A stretch of 64,000 bases of DNA. Source: Acridotheres tristis. Taxonomy: Eukaryota > Chordata > Aves > Passeriformes > Sturnidae. The notes under the pieces are model-generated. The model was given only the letters and a program-made list of their open reading frames with translations, searched no databases and was not told the DNA's origin. The DNA lies in the NCBI GenBank assembly GCA_037013685.1, contig CM072899.1, positions 4,444,479 through 4,508,478 on the forward strand, in the 5' to 3' direction. Made by a program: the position numbers and the translations under genes. Positions 60,846-64,000 of the stretch are shown piece after piece (positions within the stretch are counted from its first letter, which is position 1; each line of letters opens with the position of its first letter).

Positions 60846-63800
60846 ACAAAGATGAAAGGACCTTGGTCCATCTGAACCTCATCTTTCAGGCAGAGTCCAG
60901 CAACTAGCAAGGTCCCTCCCAGACCCAAAGCACAAATTAAACATCTGCTTTTTTTTTTAAAGTGGTTTAACAGAAGGTCAGCCATGAAGACCTAGACAAC
61001 ACAAGCTGCTCACTGAAATTAATAATATTCTCCCAGTATTTGCAGTGCTGATTTCAGTCTCCAAAATTCCAATAAAATGTGAGAAAAAGATTTTGCCACT
61101 CAAAGATTTGAGTGGTTTGGTCTGTTTGATTTTCAGGCCACGGGTCTGCAATGCATGTATTCATTACACAGTTTTCTGTATTATTTTTCCCAAGGCTTCA
61201 ATCCCCCCCCTACTTTAGCCCCACCTTCATTTCTGTCACGCTCAAGTTCTCTATTACTGCTGAAGAAAATCAGAGCACAGGACACTGCAGGTTGCTGTGC
61301 AACCCGAAACAACCCATGCACATGCTGACAAAATGAAAACATCAGATATGATTATTTAGGCTAAGATTTCAAGAGCAAAGTCACCAGAATTACTCATATG
61401 CCTGAAGTTAGGCTTGTGCTTAGGCCTGTTGCTGAATCTGCTTCTGATAGAAGATGAAGAATGCCTTGGTTTTGATTAGAGGCCATATCTTGGCAATAGT
61501 GTTGCCCTGTTTCTAATTGTTGGTGTAGTCAAGAAACTCTATCCTTCCACTTGAGACCACCTGGAGAAATACATTCCCCACCCCACCCCCTAAACCTCTC
61601 CCAGGAGCCCAAAACTTGGCATTGATATAATACATATTTTCCATTTTCCCCCCACTAATGAGATGCATTGATATTTTTACCTGCTTGTGCTGTATTTTTG
61701 TTAATGGGAAATGTTTCAAACACTGTGTGGTAATGGGATATGGGATTATATATTTATTAATCTCAAGAGCACTGTGTAGACCATACCAATAAGTTACAAG
61801 CAAACTGGCAGCACAGGGTTTGAGTTCTGGCAGGGAAACTCTTCCAAGCCTTGCCTGTTAGGCTGCATTTGGCTCTGCTTTAAAACTTTATGCTGAGCTA
61901 GAGCTGCTTGGGCCAACTGTGATGCAAACAGGCTGCACTGCCCCCTCTGCCCTGGGTCAATGTCACAGCCAGGGTGACCTGCACTTTGAGCAGCTGATCA
62001 CTATGGTTTGTTGCATAATATAGAAAACCTTGTTATATACAGAGAAAACAGGAAAAAAATGTTAGTCATGGTGCGTTTCCATTGACAGAAAAAAGCTCTT
62101 TCCACCCTTGGAGATCGTGTCTATAAGCAGTGATGTCTAAATCTCTCTGTATGTGAGTTTACACCAGATGCTGCAGTCAAATGCACCCTCCACCTTCTCT
62201 CCTGCCCCAGTAGGTCAGCCTAGAGTTCCCAGTTGGGTGGCTTTTACAGAATTAAAGACCTTTTTTGCTCAACTGTCACTTAAAGATGAAGCCTGATTCA
62301 CCTCCCAATGGAAAATCAGAGAAAGTTTGATGGATTTGCCCTCTGTAATATTCAGGTTTGTGTGCAGCAAGAAAAGGAAATAAAAACTAACAGAAAGAGA
62401 CATTTCCTCTCGGATCAAACCTAAATTTTTCTAAGAATGCATTCCCAGACTTTATTCAGAAGAAACAGTTATGATATTCAAATGATTCACAAAGTCCAGC
62501 TCTGCTCAGGCTCCTTGTTCCCCCTTATGAGGTAAAAAAAACCTGACAAATTTTTACTTTTCATTTGAGGGTCTCAAATCCTTTTCAGCACTTAACCACT
62601 AAAGCAGCCTATTTGCTCCATGAAGGTGATTAATAGGAGTGGAGGTGAAGCAATTACTTACAAGTGTGATTGCTTTAGGTCTATGTAATACTTAGATATT
62701 CTAAATATCCAGCTTTATGGGTAGCTGAGACCCTTGACTGCAGTTTTCAGTGCCCAGCACCTCTTAATGAAGATGAACATGAAGACGAACTCTGCATATA
62801 GCCAAGAAATAAACAGAAATAATTTTAGCACCCAAAATTAATAGCCATACATGAGGTAAAAATCACAAAGGACTGACATTGACTTTAATGAGAGAAATGA
62901 GCCCTTAATAAAAATGCCAATACCAAAGAGAATCTGGTTTTGCCTGCTTCTCAGTCTCATTTTCTGTTATTTGTTTTATGCTTCTTAAAAAAAAAAAAGT
63001 TGCAACACCTACTTTTCTGGCTTGTGCAATACCAACCTCTTCAAAATATTGCATTTCATTTTATCAGCTCTGAACTAAAGCCTTGGAATTGGTTTTAAAA
63101 CTAAATTTTCATTCCAGAAAATAAACATTTTTGAGGCAGATGCTCACAGCTTTGTACATCAATTTTAAGAGGTCTTGCTCCAGGACTGGTCACTCTGGCC
63201 TTCTTTTCCCATCAATGTCCCCACTGGAATGCAGGTTTTGCTAAAAATTAGATCTGAATCCTGTTAGTACCTCCAAATCCTGGATTCCTTGGACTGCCAG
63301 GGAAGAGAAGCAGTCACCATTAGCCAGGTACAACATTGGAGTTTTTGACATGGCCCTTGCCTTGGAATGCATGTAAATTTACACTACAGTTATTTAAGCA
63401 GCTGATTTTTAACTGCTTTCTTCATCTACATTGCCCATAACGTACGTTATAAAATCCTTATTTTCACTCTGGTGAAGCCTGCCTAAACTCCAGCTGGATA
63501 AAGACTCTATTTGCTTTGTCTAAACAGTGCAAGCTCTCCCATATTCAATGACTACTGGAATTATTGTGTGATCTTTTCAGATTCTAATGCATATTAATTT
63601 GTAATATACAAAACCCTTCAATAAATAATTGTGCAGACTGAATAAAAAAGCAATTTAAACTTTTTCCCCCCCTAACTGGAGACACTTTTTACAAATAGTT
63701 CTTTTAAGTAGTCTTAATAGTATCTCTTTAATATTGCCATTAAAATTCACCAGAGTTCAAGAGCAGAGCAAATTTACATCTGTTAAAATAATGGAATTGA

Positions 63801-64000
63801 CACTGATATTACATCATTGCTATTTTAAATAATCATTCTTCATAATTCTAACCTACTTGCTTTAAGTTGCAAATAAAGGGCTTGTTCCTACTTTCATCAA
63901 AGTCGATGGCAAAACTCCCTTTGGCTTTTAGGGAGCAGCACCCAGATTTAGAGACAGGGCTCTCTGCTGATGTGTTGGGGTTTGACTGTGTTCACTAATG
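60846..64000. other. AT-rich non-coding sequence (presumed intron)
   Basis: No exon with good splice sites was seen. C-runs lie at about 61205 and an A-run at about 62988. Blocks at about 62.60-62.72 and 63.57-63.86 kb have an enhancer-like AT-rich, motif-dense texture, but evidence is too weak to call them separately. Confidence 0.45.

Noticed and set aside
1..64000. CRISPR arrays, bacterial or phage genes, intact retroviral or other viral genes
   Set aside because: No regularly spaced direct repeats, no gene-dense coding pattern and no viral protein signature in any frame. The only viral-type trace is the LTR-like unit at about 27.4-27.8 kb.

Overview
This window looks like vertebrate nuclear DNA, most likely from a bird and probably a songbird. 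The evidence is at least five fragments of the avian LINE CR1, several with the typical 3' end: a run like 'ggtggaactggatgacctt', then 'ttccaaccc', then ATTCTGTG/ATTCTATG octamers. The background is AT-rich and low in CpG, with no long reading frame, no operon-like gene packing and no bacterial or phage features. The exact species, and the passerine assignment, are inference.

Nearly all of the 64 kb is non-coding intergenic or intronic DNA. The best evidence for a gene lies at 48.4-49.4 kb on the + strand. It comprises a TATA-like element (48388), a moderately GC-rich candidate 5' UTR exon ending in a good donor (48644|gtaaaa), an intron of about 690 bp, a strong acceptor (tttcccacag), and an 88-nt exon (49332-49419). 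That exon opens with ATG on its first base, encodes a charged 29-residue N-terminus, and ends in a near-perfect donor (AAG|gtaagt). The rest of the gene would lie to the right, probably beyond the window, so 49420-64000 would be mostly its first coding intron. I do not recognise the protein. A second promoter-like feature is a compact CpG island at 28.86-29.06 kb with a possible splice donor at its edge.

Layout: 1-16.5 kb is AT-rich unique sequence containing a candidate conserved enhancer (about 2.4-2.9 kb) and a striking pair of 88-bp inverted repeats (6333-6420 and 7909-7996, about 91% identical, 1.5 kb apart). From 16.5 to 18.1 kb there are two CR1 copies with a perfect inverted pair of octamer sites between them. 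From 18 to 30 kb there is a 155-bp tract made almost only of A and C, homopyrimidine tracts, a probable old LTR (about 27.4-27.8 kb) and the CpG island. From 30 to 48 kb it is mostly unique DNA with two more CR1 pieces. From 48.4 to 49.4 kb lies the gene start, and from 49.4 to 64 kb the presumed intron, with two CR1 pieces, another enhancer-like block (57.2-57.5 kb) and a perfect 11-bp-stem hairpin (59.0 kb).

I found no tRNA, rRNA, CRISPR array, complete transposon or intact viral gene, and nothing I can defend as a previously undescribed system. The inverted-repeat pair, the unrecognised N-terminal exon and the CpG island most deserve follow-up. All identities and boundaries were judged by eye.
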